DNA of 64,000 nucleotides from Cellulomonas sp. Leaf395 (GTDB lineage Bacteria > Actinomycetota > Actinomycetes > Actinomycetales > Cellulomonadaceae), in the NCBI RefSeq assembly GCF_001424125.1, contig NZ_LMQI01000003.1:99259-163258 (forward strand). The letters are read 5' to 3'. The translations under genes and the position numbers were made by a program. Of this stretch, positions 18,728 to 27,875 are shown in pieces. Below the pieces are notes generated by a model. The model saw only the letters and a program-made list of their open reading frames with translations. It was not told the origin of the DNA and did not search any database. Position 1 is the stretch's first letter. Every line of letters starts with the position of its first letter.

Positions 18728-20235
18728 GGGCGGGCTCCTAGGTGTGCGGCGACGTCTCCGTCACGGACGGCCTCGGCGGCGGTCTCGAGGTGGGGCGAGA
18801 GGTAGGTGTCCGGACCTGGGCCGGGGATGCCGCGCGCACGCAGCAGGTCACGCACGGCGCCGGTGACCGGGGACGGCTGCAGGGGTGCGCGCAGGTCCAT
18901 CGCGCGGGCGGCGGTCAGCACCTCGATGCCGAGCACCCGGGTCAGGCCGTCGATGGCGCGACGCAGCTTGCGGGCCGCGTGCCAGCCCATCGACACGTGG
19001 TCCTCCTGCATGGCCGACGACGGGATCGAGTCGACGCTCGCCGGGACCGCCAGCCGCTTGAGCTCCGAGACCAGCCCGGCGGCCGTGTACTGCGCAATCA
19101 TCAGGCCGGAGTCGACGCCGGGGTCGTGCGCGAGGAACGGGGGCAGCCCGTTGCTGCGCGCGACGTCGAGGAACCGGTCGGTGCGGCGCTCGGACATGCT
19201 CGCGACGTCCGCGACGGCGATGGCCAGGAAGTCGAGCACGTAGCCGACGGGCGCGCCGTGGAAGTTGCCGTTGGACTCCACGCGACCGTCGTCGGTGATC
19301 ACGGGGTTGTCGATCGCGGAGGCCAGCTCGCGCTCGGCGACGTCCCTCGCGTGCGCCACGGTGTCGCGCGCCGCGCCGTGCACCTGTGGGGCGCACCGCA
19401 GGGAGTACGCGTCCTGCACGCGGGTGCACTCCGGCGTCTGGTGGCTCGCCATGATCCCCGAGCCGTGCAGGACGGCGCGGATGTTCGCCGCGGACACCGC
19501 CTGGCCCGGGTGCGGGCGCAGCCCCTGGAGGTCCGCGGCGAACACGGCGTCGGTGCCGAGCAGCGACTCGACGCTCATCGCGGCGGCGACGTCGGCCGTG
19601 TCCAGGAGGTTCGCCAGGTCGTGCAGCGCCAGCGCGAGCATGCCGAGCATGCCGTCGGTGCCGTTGATGAGGGCGAGGCCCTCCTTCTCGGTCAGTGTGT
19701 ATACCCCCCGGGGCTGCGTCACCAGCGCACCCGTGGCGTCGCGGACCTCACCCTCGCCCATGAGCACCAGCGCGCAGTGGGCCAGCGGCGCCAGGTCGCC
19801 CGAGCAGCCGAGCGAGCCGTACTCGCGGACCACCGGCGTCAGGCCGGCGTCGAGCATCGCGGCGTACGCGCTCGCGGTCTCCGGGCGCACGCCGGTGTGG
19901 CCGGTGGCGAGCGTCGACAGGCGCAGGAGCATCAGGGCGCGGACCACCTCGCGCTCGACCTCGGGGCCGGTGCTCGCGGCGTGCGAGCGGACCAGGCTGC
20001 GCTGCAGGTCGCGGCGCCTCTCTGCCGGGATCGACAACGTGGCGAGCGCCCCGAAGCCGGTGGAGATGCCATAGTGCGGCGCCGTGTCGGCGGCGAGCTC
20101 GTCGACGACCGCGCGGCCCTTCGAGATCGCCGCGAGAGCGTCCGCCGACAGCCGGACGCCCGCTCCGTGGCGGGCCACGGCCACGACGTCCGCGATCGAG
20201 ACGGGACCGGTGCCGACGACGACGGTGGCGCTCAT
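18724..20235 (-). CDS. hutH: Histidine ammonia-lyase
   Basis: 503 residues. It removes ammonia from histidine to give urocanate, the first step of the pathway, using the MIO group formed from an internal tripeptide. The tripeptide region reads [15 protein letters not shown], with Cys144-Ser145-Gly146; the textbook triad is Ala-Ser-Gly, so the first residue differs. Other marks: [44 protein letters not shown] and a C-terminal [16 protein letters not shown] region. It is the first gene of the hut operon, divergent from the IclR regulator. No strong ribosome-binding site is seen before the ATG at 20235. Confidence 0.96.
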   Translation of the reverse strand: MSATVVVGTGPVSIADVVAVARHGAGVRLSADALAAISKGRAVVDELAADTAPHYGISTGFGALATLSIPAERRRDLQRSLVRSHAASTGPEVEREVVRALMLLRLSTLATGHTGVRPETASAYAAMLDAGLTPVVREYGSLGCSGDLAPLAHCALVLMGEGEVRDATGALVTQPRGVYTLTEKEGLALINGTDGMLGMLALALHDLANLLDTADVAAAMSVESLLGTDAVFAADLQGLRPHPGQAVSAANIRAVLHGSGIMASHQTPECTRVQDAYSLRCAPQVHGAARDTVAHARDVAERELASAIDNPVITDDGRVESNGNFHGAPVGYVLDFLAIAVADVASMSERRTDRFLDVARSNGLPPFLAHDPGVDSGLMIAQYTAAGLVSELKRLAVPASVDSIPSSAMQEDHVSMGWHAARKLRRAIDGLTRVLGIEVLTAARAMDLRAPLQPSPVTGAVRDLLRARGIPGPGPDTYLSPHLETAAEAVRDGDVAAHLGARP

Positions 20236-20288
20236 GGTTCATGACACCGCGCGGGAACCTGCCGCGGGAGTGCCGTCGGGAGACTTCC

Positions 20289-20304
20289 GTCTGGTATCCC
20301 AGAC
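20289..20304. promoter_or_regulatory. IclR-type operator between hutH and its regulator
   Basis: The perfect inverted repeat GTCTGG-TATC-CCAGAC sits in the 72-nt gap between the divergent hutH and IclR genes, ending 3 nt before the regulator ATG. Its position would let one regulator control both promoters. With the repeat so close to the ATG there is little room for a Shine-Dalgarno sequence, so the regulator mRNA may be leaderless. Function is inference. Confidence 0.65.
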
Positions 20305-20307
20305 ACC

Positions 20308-21042
20308 ATGAGTGCCGTCCCCGCCGCCGACGCGACCCTCCGGCTGCTGCAGCACCTCTCCCGGACCGGCCCGCTGCCCGCCGCCGCACTCGCCCTCGCG
20401 CTCGATCTGCCCCGGTCGACCACCTACCACCTGCTCACCGTGCTGACCGAGCACGGCTTCGTGGTCCACCTGCCCGAGGAGCACCGCTACGGGCTCGGCC
20501 TCAGCGCGTTCGAGCTGGGCTCCGCCTACTCCCGGCAGGCACCGCTGGCCCGGGCCGCGCGCCCGGTGCTGGCCCGGCTCGTCGACCACGTCGGGGAGAG
20601 CGCGCACCTGGCCGTCCTGCACGGGCGGGACGTCCTCTACGTCGTCGAGGAACGCGCCGCCGGTCGCCCGTCGCTGGTGACCGACGTCGGCGTCCGGCTG
20701 CCCGCGCACCTCACGGCGAGCGGGCGCGCGATCCTCGCGCACCTGCCGCCGGCGCAGGTGCGGGCGCTGTTCCCCGGCCGGGAGGCGTTCGTCGACCGCA
20801 CCGGCGTGGGCCCACGACGGCTGTCCGAGCTGCGCGCGATCCTCACCGATGTCCGCCGCGTGGGCTGGGCGTCCGAGCACGGAGACGTCACCCCCGGGTT
20901 CGCGTCGGTCGCGTCGGTGGTGCGCGACCACACCGGGCACCCGATCGCCGGGCTCGCCGTCACCTTCGCCGACGGGGACGTGCCCGACGGGTTGGTCCGC
21001 GCGACCCAGCGGGCCGCGGCCGAGCTGTCCCGGCGGGTCTAG
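20308..21042 (+). CDS. IclR-family transcriptional regulator, probable hut regulator
   Basis: 244 residues. An N-terminal winged helix-turn-helix (about 1-65; ALDLPRSTTYHLLTVLTEHGFVV) is followed by an IclR effector domain (about 75-240; FELGSAYSRQ, AHLAVLHGRDVLYVVEE, RLPAHLTASGRAILAHLP, PGFASVASVV). These sense small acids; a histidine-pathway intermediate such as urocanate is a likely ligand given its place beside hutH. The ATG at 20308 follows the GTCTGG/CCAGAC operator directly. Convergent with the malic enzyme gene, sharing the CTAG at 21039-21042 for both stops. Confidence 0.92.
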   Translation: MSAVPAADATLRLLQHLSRTGPLPAAALALALDLPRSTTYHLLTVLTEHGFVVHLPEEHRYGLGLSAFELGSAYSRQAPLARAARPVLARLVDHVGESAHLAVLHGRDVLYVVEERAAGRPSLVTDVGVRLPAHLTASGRAILAHLPPAQVRALFPGREAFVDRTGVGPRRLSELRAILTDVRRVGWASEHGDVTPGFASVASVVRDHTGHPIAGLAVTFADGDVPDGLVRATQRAAAELSRRV

Positions 21043-22433
21043 ACCTCGATCGGGGTCTGCGCGGCCTTGGTCACGGCCGCCGCGACGACCGTCGTGACCT
21101 CGGGGTTGAACACGCTGGGCACGATGTAGGTCGGGTTGAGCTCGTCGTCCGTGACCACCGACGCCAGCGCGTACGCCGCCGCCAGCAGCATCGCGCTGGT
21201 GATCCGGTGCGACTGCGCGTCGAGCAGCCCGCGGAAGACGCCCGGGAACGCCAGCACGTTGTTGATCTGGTTGGCGAAGTCCGAGCGGCCCGTGCCGACG
21301 ACGGCCGCGTACTGCGCCGCGTCGTCCGGGTCGACCTCGGGACGGGGGTTGGCGAGCGCGAACACGATCGCGTCCTTCGCCATCGTCGAGACGTCGTGCC
21401 CCGTGATCACGTCCGGCGCCGAGACCCCGATGAACACGTCGGCGCCCCGGATCGCGTCCGGGATGCTGCCCGAGATGCCGCGCGGGTTCGTCATCGACGC
21501 GGTCCAGAACAGGGACTCGTCGAGCCCCGGCCGGTCCGCGCGCACGACGCCCTCGATGTCCGCGACGACGACGTCCTTCGCGCCCGCCGCGAGCAGCAGC
21601 TTGAGCACCGCGGTGCCCGCCGCGCCCGCGCCCGAGAGCAGGATCCGCACCGTGGCCAGGTCCTTGCCGACGACCTTCAGCGCGTTGGTCAGCGCCGCCA
21701 CCACCACGATCGCGGTGCCGTGCTGGTCGTCGTGGAACACGGGGATGTCGAGCCGTTCGCGCAGCCGACGCTCGATCTCGAAGCAGCGCGGCGCGGAGAT
21801 GTCCTCCAGGTTGATCCCCGCGAACACCGGCGCGATCGCGCAGATCGTCTCCACGATCTGGTCCACGTCGGTAGTGTCCAGCGCGATGGGGAACGCGTCG
21901 ATCCCCGCGAACCTCTTGAACAGCACCGCCTTGCCCTCCATGACCGGCAGGCTGGCCAGCGGACCGATGTTGCCGAGCCCGAGGACCGCGGTGCCGTCCG
22001 TGACCACCGCGATCGTGTTGCGCTTGATCGTGAGGCGACGGGCGTCCTCCGGGTGGGCCGCGATGGCCTCGCAGACCCGCGCGACGCCCGGGGTGTACGC
22101 CATCGACAGGTCGTCGCGGTTGCGCAGCGGCACCTTCGACTCGATCGACAGCTTGCCGCCGATGTGCATGAGGAACGTGCGGTCGCTGACGCGCTCGACG
22201 ACCACGCCGTGCAGGCCCTTGAGGGCCTCGACGATGTCCGCGGCGTGCTGCTCGCCCCGCGTCGCGCACGTGACGTCGACCGTCATCTGCTCGTGCCCCG
22301 ACGCCGTGACGTCCAGGGCGGTCACGATGCCCCCGGCCTTCTCGATCGCCGTGGTGAGCTCGCTGACGGCGGTCGGGCGGGCCTGCACCTCCAGCCGAGC
22401 CGTGATGGACGAGGAGACGCTCGGGGACACCAT
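21039..22433 (-). CDS. NAD(P)-dependent malic enzyme with N-terminal ACT domain
   Basis: 464 residues. It decarboxylates malate to pyruvate. An ACT-like regulatory domain (about 1-85) precedes the malic N domain ([45 protein letters not shown]) and the NAD-binding domain ([20 protein letters not shown]). The dinucleotide cofactor cannot be fixed from sequence. [12 protein letters not shown] and [14 protein letters not shown] are further family marks. The short length and lack of a phosphotransacetylase domain place it with small prokaryotic malic enzymes. ATG at 22433; monocistronic. Confidence 0.94.
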   Translation of the reverse strand: MVSPSVSSSITARLEVQARPTAVSELTTAIEKAGGIVTALDVTASGHEQMTVDVTCATRGEQHAADIVEALKGLHGVVVERVSDRTFLMHIGGKLSIESKVPLRNRDDLSMAYTPGVARVCEAIAAHPEDARRLTIKRNTIAVVTDGTAVLGLGNIGPLASLPVMEGKAVLFKRFAGIDAFPIALDTTDVDQIVETICAIAPVFAGINLEDISAPRCFEIERRLRERLDIPVFHDDQHGTAIVVVAALTNALKVVGKDLATVRILLSGAGAAGTAVLKLLLAAGAKDVVVADIEGVVRADRPGLDESLFWTASMTNPRGISGSIPDAIRGADVFIGVSAPDVITGHDVSTMAKDAIVFALANPRPEVDPDDAAQYAAVVGTGRSDFANQINNVLAFPGVFRGLLDAQSHRITSAMLLAAAYALASVVTDDELNPTYIVPSVFNPEVTTVVAAAVTKAAQTPIEV

Positions 22434-22467
22434 CCGGTCATTGTGCCGCGCTCACTAGGGTGACGGC

Positions 22468-23295
22468 GTGACCGACCCCCTGGCCCCGCTGCTCGATCTG
22501 CCCGGCGTCGCCGCCGCCGTCGACCGCGCCCGCGTCGCGTGCGAGGAGCTGCGCTGGCACGAGGCCTACCGACGTCGGTGGCGCGAGGTCCGGGCCGAGG
22601 CAGGTCTGCGGGCCACCAGGGCGTCGTGCGAGATCGAGGGGGCGCGCGTGCCGCTGTCGCTGGTGCGGTCTCTGGCCACGCAAGGGGGCGCCGAGCCTGT
22701 CGTCGGCGGGGCGCTGCGGGCGACCGCGCTGGTCGAGCGCTGGATGCCGGCGCTCGGCGACCGGGGTTCCGTGGCGCTCCCGCCGCTGGGACAGCTGCTC
22801 GCGCAGGTGCATGCGGCCGCGACCGGGGGCTGGCTGCCCGACGCGTCCGTCGGACGGTTGCGGTCGACCGAGCAGCCCGGTGACCTGCGGGGTCTCGGTC
22901 CGGCGGTGGTGGGCGACGAGCTGGCCGCCCGGGTCGACATGCTGGGCCGGACCGTGCGCGAGTCCGGCGCGCCGGCGCTCGTGGTCGCGGCCGTCGTGCA
23001 CGGCGAGCTGCTGACCCTGCGACCCTTCGCCGCCGCGAACGGGGTGGTCGCCCGTGCGGTGGCACGGTTGCTGCTGACCGCGCGCGGGCTCGACCCGACC
23101 GGGTCGGTGGTCGCCGAGGCCGCCTGGGCCGTGGCGCTCAACCCGTACCTCGGCGCGGCTGCCGGGTTCGCGACGGGTTCGCCCGAGGGGGTCGCCGCAT
23201 GGGTGCGCGCGTGCGGGCAGGCGGTCGCGGCGGGCGCGTCCGAGGCCCGCGCGATCGCGGACGGGGTGCTGGCGGGCTCGCTGGGCTCGACGTGA
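22468..23295 (+). CDS. Fic-fold protein with degenerate active site
   Basis: 275 residues. The segment LRPFAAANGVVARAVARLL (about 184-202) lines up with the Fic core HPFxxGNGRxxR, but the catalytic His is Arg185, the first Gly is Ala190 and the key Arg after NG is Val193; Arg196 is kept. The N-terminal SCEIEG (53-58) fits the inhibitory (S/T)xxxE(G/N) motif of class II Fic proteins. The fold therefore looks right while AMP transfer should be lost or altered. GTG start at 22468. It is divergent from the malic enzyme gene and close to the HAD and Tad genes; a binding or regulatory role is inferred. Confidence 0.72.
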   Translation: MTDPLAPLLDLPGVAAAVDRARVACEELRWHEAYRRRWREVRAEAGLRATRASCEIEGARVPLSLVRSLATQGGAEPVVGGALRATALVERWMPALGDRGSVALPPLGQLLAQVHAAATGGWLPDASVGRLRSTEQPGDLRGLGPAVVGDELAARVDMLGRTVRESGAPALVVAAVVHGELLTLRPFAAANGVVARAVARLLLTARGLDPTGSVVAEAAWAVALNPYLGAAAGFATGSPEGVAAWVRACGQAVAAGASEARAIADGVLAGSLGST

Positions 23296-23312
23296 CGCCG
23301 GCCCCTGACGAA

Positions 23313-23338
23313 CGACGGCGCCCCAGGGGGCGCCGTCG
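23313..23338. terminator. Strong hairpin terminator
   Basis: A 12-bp stem (23313-23324 with 23327-23338) with a minimal loop lies 18 nt past the Fic-like gene. The next 238 nt to the HAD gene stop hold no gene I can support: short open frames there lack family resemblance and clear ribosome-binding sites. Confidence 0.75.
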
Positions 23339-23576
23339 CCAACGGCTGACCGGAAGGTGATCAGGCGTGCACCGGTGTCGGTCGCGACGGGACCAGCCCG
23401 GTCGACCTGCCCATAGGTGGGCTCTCCTGCGCGTGGGTACCTTCACGGTCATGCAGTTGTGACCCTGTCGTACCGCACATCGCGGAGCAGCGAAAGCCAG
23501 GAGCACGACGACGCAGGCCAAGTCCGGTGGGCGCCACGACGCATGCTGGGACAGCTGTCCGTGATGCGGGACGTGC

Positions 23577-24383
23577 TCAGCGGCTCTGACGGCGCCGGCG
23601 CACTGCGATCCACGTGATCACCACGGCCACGACGGCGACCGTGACGACGCCCGCCGTGGCGATACGGGCTCGGCGCGGGAACAACGGCACGGGACGGACG
23701 AACGACAGCGTCCCCCAGCCACGCTCGACCGCGAGCCTGCGCAGCGCACGGTCCGGGTTCACGGCGAACGCGTGGCCGACCGCGCCCAGCATCGGCGCGT
23801 CGGTGATCGAGTCCGAGTACGCGTAGCTGGCCGCCAGGTCGTAGCCCTCGACCTGCGCGACGTCCCGGATGGCGGATGCCTTGTTCTCCCCGTACGCGTA
23901 GAAGTCGATCTCGCCCGTGTACCGGCCGTCGACCACGGTCATGCGGGTCGCGATGACGTGGTCCGCGCCGAGGATCGCGGCGATCGGCTCGACCACCTCG
24001 GCCCCTGACGCGGACACCACCACGACGTCCCGGCCTGCGGCGTGGTGCTCCGCGATCAGCGCGACGGCCTCCGCGTACACGGTCGGGTCGATGGACTCGT
24101 GCAGCGTCTCGGCGACGATCGAGGACACCAGCGAGACGTCCCAGCCGGCGACCATGCGGGACAGCTCCGCGCGCAGGCGCTCCGTCTGGTCCTCGTCCCC
24201 GCCGCCGACCAGGTAGAGCAGCTGCGCGTACGCCGTGCGGATGACCGAGCGCCGCGTGAGCAGGCCCTGGGCCAGGAACGGGCGGGAGAAGGCCGTGGCC
24301 GACGACGTCGCGATGATCGTCTTGTCGAGGTCGAAGAAGGCGGCCTCACGCAGCGTGTCGGGCTGCGTCGGGTCCTCGTCCAT
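23577..24383 (-). CDS. HAD-IB hydrolase, SerB1-like, with C-terminal membrane helix
   Basis: 268 residues. HAD motifs: I AFFDLDKTII (nucleophile Asp), II VVVSASGAEVVEPI, III-IV with conserved Lys in GENKASAIRD and Asp residues in YAYSDSITDAPML. This matches the HAD subfamily IB of SerB1/CicA-type phosphatases; the substrate may be phosphoserine or another phosphate. After the catalytic domain a hydrophobic helix (ATAGVVTVAVVAVVITWIAV) and a basic tail would anchor it to the membrane. In M. tuberculosis the related serB1 (Rv3661) also stands next to the ssd-tad genes. ATG at 24383 with GGAG upstream. Divergent from ssd. Confidence 0.88.
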   Translation of the reverse strand: MDEDPTQPDTLREAAFFDLDKTIIATSSATAFSRPFLAQGLLTRRSVIRTAYAQLLYLVGGGDEDQTERLRAELSRMVAGWDVSLVSSIVAETLHESIDPTVYAEAVALIAEHHAAGRDVVVVSASGAEVVEPIAAILGADHVIATRMTVVDGRYTGEIDFYAYGENKASAIRDVAQVEGYDLAASYAYSDSITDAPMLGAVGHAFAVNPDRALRRLAVERGWGTLSFVRPVPLFPRRARIATAGVVTVAVVAVVITWIAVRRRRQSR

Positions 24384-24662
24384 GCTGCTCCGGGTCGTCG
24401 TCGATGGAGGCGGGCCGGCGTCTGCGTGCCTGGCGGTCCGCGGCGAGCCTAGTGGGAGGGGCCGACAGGGCGGGCGCGCTTCGGGCACGGCGCTGAACGG
24501 GCGGTGCCGGGCCTCGCGGGGCGGGTGCTGAGCCGCCCACAGCCCGCCGAGCCCGGTTGATGTCCACACAAGGATCCGGTGGCCGACGTCGGAGCGGCGG
24601 CGCGCGGCAGGGTTGGTCGTGCGCCGGCGGTCAGGCCGGGCCGACGACCAGAGACGGAACTG

Positions 24663-25427
24663 ATGACCCCCCTCGCCGGTGCCCGTCCCGTCCACCCGAC
24701 CTGGCCGTCGGTCGCCTCAGCCCCGCATCGCGCGCTCGTCGTCGGCGTCGTGGGCGGGCGCGGCGGTGCGGGCGCCTCGACCCTGGCCGCAGCCGTCGCG
24801 CGGCACCTCGCCCGTCGGACGGCGACCGTCCTGGTCGACCTCGACCGGGCGTCCGCGGGGATCGACGTGCTGATCGGTCTCGAGGCCGCCGACGGCGTGC
24901 GGTGGCCGGACCTGGCGGACGCGCGGGGCGAGGTGTCCGGTGCGGACGTGCTCGCGCTGCTGCCGCGGTGGGGTGCGTGCGCCGTGCTGAGCGCCGACCG
25001 CTCCCGACCGGGGGCGCCTGAGCCGGCAGTCGTCGCCGACGTCCTGCACGCCCTGACCACCGAGGCGGGGGCTCTCGTGCTCGACCTGGACCGTGCCGCG
25101 GTCGTGGCGGGTGAGTCGCTGGTGGGCGCGTGCGACGCGGTGCTCGTGGTCGCGCCGCGTGACCTGCGGACGGTCGCCGGCGTCCTCGCGATGCGTCCCC
25201 ACCTCGGCCCCCCGAACGTCGCGACGTGGCTGGTCGTGCGTGGCCCCGCACCCGGAGGGCTCGGAGCGACCGAGCTCTCCGCGGCGGTCGACCTGCCGGT
25301 CCTGGTCACGCTCACGACGGACCGCGGGGTTGTCGCGGCCCTCGAGCGCGGTGGTGTGCCCGACTCCGGGCGGATGGCCCGCTCTGCGGCGCGCGTCGTC
25401 GCCGCACTGCAGCGGACCCTGCCGTGA
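24663..25427 (+). CDS. ssd: Septum-site-determining protein Ssd / CpaE-like ATPase
   Basis: 254 residues, MinD/CpaE-type P-loop protein. The deviant Walker A GGRGGAGASTLAAAVA lies about residue 30, followed by VLVDLDRASAGIDVLIGLE and a later VVAPRDLRTVAGV. In mycobacteria the homologue Rv3660c begins the Tad locus and affects septum placement and pilus localisation. The start is uncertain: ATG 24663 has a weak GGA, while an in-frame GTG at 24579, 28 codons upstream, has AAGGA before it. An 8/9 match to the actinobacterial DnaA box (ATGTCCACA, ending at 24568) lies just before that GTG. Its stop overlaps tadA (GTGA). Confidence 0.85.
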   Translation: MTPLAGARPVHPTWPSVASAPHRALVVGVVGGRGGAGASTLAAAVARHLARRTATVLVDLDRASAGIDVLIGLEAADGVRWPDLADARGEVSGADVLALLPRWGACAVLSADRSRPGAPEPAVVADVLHALTTEAGALVLDLDRAAVVAGESLVGACDAVLVVAPRDLRTVAGVLAMRPHLGPPNVATWLVVRGPAPGGLGATELSAAVDLPVLVTLTTDRGVVAALERGGVPDSGRMARSAARVVAALQRTLP

Positions 25428-26623
25428 GCGCCTTGGCGCGGAGCGTCGGACCGGACTTCCTCGACGCCGTCCGGGCCCGGCTCGGCGTGAACCCCGCACC
25501 CGACGGCTCCCTCGGTGTCGCCGTCGAGGCGGCCGTGCGGGACACCGGTGCGGTGCTCGGCTCCAGCGCGCTGCGCTCCATCACCCGGACGGTCCGCGAC
25601 GAGCTCTTCGGAGCCGGTCGGCTGCAGGTCCTCCTCGACGACCCCGACGTCACCGACGTGCTGGTCAACGGCCCGCGCGACGTCTGGGTGGAGCGGTCGG
25701 GACGCCTGAGGCGCGCGGACGTGGACCTCGGCGGTGCCGACGACGTCCGGGCGCTCGCGGTCCGGCTCGCGGCCGCGGGCGGGCAGCGCCTCGACGATGC
25801 CTCTCCCGCGGTCGACGCCCGGCTGCCGGACGGCACCAGGCTGCACGCCGTGCTGCCGCCGGTGGCGGGCGCCTGCGCGCTGATCAGCCTGCGGGTGGTC
25901 CGGTCCCGCGCGTTCACCGTGGAACAGCTCGTCGCCTCGGGGACGCTCGCGCCCACGCTGGTGCCCGTGGTCCGCTCGCTCGTGGCGACGCGGGCGAACC
26001 TGCTGATCTCCGGGGCCACCGGGTCCGGGAAGACGACCCTGCTCGCAGCGCTGCTGTCGCTGGTCCCGCACGACGAACGGCTCGTGGTCGTCGAGGAGGC
26101 CGGCGAGCTGGCCCCGGCGCACCCGCACGTCGTCCGCCTGGTCGCGCGGCACGCGAACATCGACGGCGCCGGGCGGGTGGACCTGACCGACCTGGTCCGG
26201 CACGCGCTGCGCATGCGGCCCGACCGGATCGTCCTCGGGGAGTGTCGAGGCGCCGAGGTCCGGGAGGTGCTCGCCGCCCTGAACACCGGTCACGACGGCG
26301 GGTGCGCCACCGTGCACGCCAATGCCGCCGCCGACGTGCCCGCGCGGCTCGAGGCGCTCGCGGCACTGGCCGGGATGTCCCGCGAGGCCGTCGCCGCGCA
26401 GGCTGCGAGTGCGTTCGACGCGGTGCTGCACCTGCGGCGCTCGGACCGTCGGTACGTCGCCGAGGTCGGGGTCGTGCGACGAGGCGAGGCGGGCGAGCTC
26501 GAGGTGGCGTGCGCGCTCCGTGTCGACCCGTCCGGTTCCACCATGCCCGGACCCGCGTGGTCCGCGCTCGCGGACCGGCTCGGCCTGCCGGTGGCGCGCG
26601 CGGAGCTCGGGTTGTCCCGGTGA
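25424..26623 (+). CDS. tadA: TadA/CpaF-type pilus assembly ATPase
   Basis: 399 residues. Secretion ATPase of the Flp/Tad type, a hexameric motor that drives pilin assembly. Walker A is SGATGSGKTTLLAAL; the Asp box, Walker B RPDRIVLGECRGAEV and His box HDGGCATVHAN are all intact. The N-terminal domain carries DPDVTDVLVNGPRDVWVERSG, typical of TadA. The GTG start overlaps the ssd stop, and its own stop overlaps the tadB start. Homologous to Rv3659c in order and motif content. Confidence 0.95.
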   Translation: MSALARSVGPDFLDAVRARLGVNPAPDGSLGVAVEAAVRDTGAVLGSSALRSITRTVRDELFGAGRLQVLLDDPDVTDVLVNGPRDVWVERSGRLRRADVDLGGADDVRALAVRLAAAGGQRLDDASPAVDARLPDGTRLHAVLPPVAGACALISLRVVRSRAFTVEQLVASGTLAPTLVPVVRSLVATRANLLISGATGSGKTTLLAALLSLVPHDERLVVVEEAGELAPAHPHVVRLVARHANIDGAGRVDLTDLVRHALRMRPDRIVLGECRGAEVREVLAALNTGHDGGCATVHANAAADVPARLEALAALAGMSREAVAAQAASAFDAVLHLRRSDRRYVAEVGVVRRGEAGELEVACALRVDPSGSTMPGPAWSALADRLGLPVARAELGLSR

Positions 26624-27327
26624 GCGGCCTCGTCGGAGTGCTCGTGGCGCTCGCCGTCATCGCGGCGGCGGGGACCGGATGGCGCGCTGTCGGCGCGGGC
26701 GCGCGGGTGCGGTCGGTCGACCGGCCCGCGCGTGCGGGAGCGGCACCGGACCTGTCGGGGGTCCTGCTGGGTGTCTGTGCGCAGCTCCGCGCCGGGGCGG
26801 CACCGGTCGAGGCGTGGTCCCGGGCGATGGGGACCGCAGCGGTCGGACCGGTGCCGACCGTCAGCACGCTGCTCACGGCGACGTCCCGGCCGGCTCGGTT
26901 GCGGTTCCGCGGGCGCACCGACGACGGCGCCGCGCAGCGCGTCCGGGCGGTGCTGGCCGCGGCCCGGCTCTCCGACGAGCTCGGCGCACCCCTGGCCGGG
27001 GTGCTCGAACGGATCGCGTCTGCCGTCGCGGCCGACGAGGAGGCCGACGGCGAACGCCGAGCGGCCCTGGCCGGCCCGCGGTCCACCGCGCAGGTGCTCG
27101 CGTGGCTCCCGCTCCTCGGGGTGGCGCTCGGCGCGCTGCTGGGTGCCGACCCCGTCGCGGTGGTGCTCTCCGGCGGCCTCGGGACGGCGTCCGCGGTGCT
27201 GGGCGCGGCGATGCTGCTGCTGGGGCGAGGGTGGACGGCCGCGCTCCTCGCACGGGTGGGTCGAGCCGGCGACGATGCGTCTCGACCGGGTGTCGTTCGC
27301 TCGGCTGCCGCCCGCGCACGACTGTGA
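26620..27327 (+). CDS. tadB: TadB-type pilus assembly membrane protein
   Basis: 235 residues. An N-terminal membrane helix (GVLVALAVIAAAG), a cytoplasmic T2SF/GspF-like region with ARLSDELGAPLAGVLERIA, then two C-terminal helices (LAWLPLLGVALGALLG and GGLGTASAVLGAAMLLLG). It forms the inner-membrane platform of the Tad machine with TadC. GTG start and stop both overlap neighbours by 4 nt. It is shorter than proteobacterial TadB, as usual for actinobacterial versions. Confidence 0.88.
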   Translation: MSGLVGVLVALAVIAAAGTGWRAVGAGARVRSVDRPARAGAAPDLSGVLLGVCAQLRAGAAPVEAWSRAMGTAAVGPVPTVSTLLTATSRPARLRFRGRTDDGAAQRVRAVLAAARLSDELGAPLAGVLERIASAVAADEEADGERRAALAGPRSTAQVLAWLPLLGVALGALLGADPVAVVLSGGLGTASAVLGAAMLLLGRGWTAALLARVGRAGDDASRPGVVRSAAARARL

Positions 27328-27875
27328 CGCCCGCCGTGCTCGGGCTGCTCGTCGCCCTCTCATGCTGCGCGGCGACCAGCCCGTGGTGGTGGGGAGGCGG
27401 GCCCCCGGCGGCCCGGAACCGAGCTCGGCCGAGGGCGTCCACGGTCGCACCCGGCGCGATGGACACGGTGCTGCTGCTCGATCTGCTCGACGTCGCGATC
27501 GGCACAGGGGCGTCACTCCCGCGGGCTCTGGCAGCGGTGGGTGCCGCCGTCGGGGGTGAGCAGAGCGACGAGCTGGCGCGGGGTGGAGCCGCGCTGCTGC
27601 TCGGTGCGTCGTGGCAGGCGGCGTGGGCGGGCACCGGGCTCACGGACGTCGTCGGCGCTCTCGAGGCCAGCTGGAGCACCGGAACCGCCCCCGGGCCGGC
27701 GCTGCGCGGGGGAGCGGACCAGCTGCGTCGGGACCGCCGGGCCCGTACCCGCACCGCTGCGGGTGCGCTGGGGGTGCAGCTGGTCCTGCCGCTCGGGTTG
27801 TGCTTCCTGCCCGCGTTCGTGCTGCTCGGGCTCGTGCCGATGCTCCTCAGCCTCGCCGGCGACCTGTTCGGGTGA
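27324..27875 (+). CDS. tadC: TadC-type pilus assembly membrane protein
   Basis: 183 residues. A T2SF-like domain: N-terminal helix (AVLGLLVALSCCAATSPWWW), MDTVLLLDLLDVAIGTGASLPRAL in the core, then GVQLVLPLGLCFLPAFVLLGLVPMLLSL helices. The GTG start overlaps the tadB stop. The last codons (GDLFG) and the stop are repeated in the DNA just after the gene as part of a 61-62 nt tandem repeat. Confidence 0.88.
   Translation: MTPAVLGLLVALSCCAATSPWWWGGGPPAARNRARPRASTVAPGAMDTVLLLDLLDVAIGTGASLPRALAAVGAAVGGEQSDELARGGAALLLGASWQAAWAGTGLTDVVGALEASWSTGTAPGPALRGGADQLRRDRRARTRTAAGALGVQLVLPLGLCFLPAFVLLGLVPMLLSLAGDLFG

Noticed and set aside
23417-23617. A 66-codon plus-strand frame in the gap before the HAD gene end
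   Set aside because: No ribosome-binding site or family pattern, and it runs into the HAD gene.
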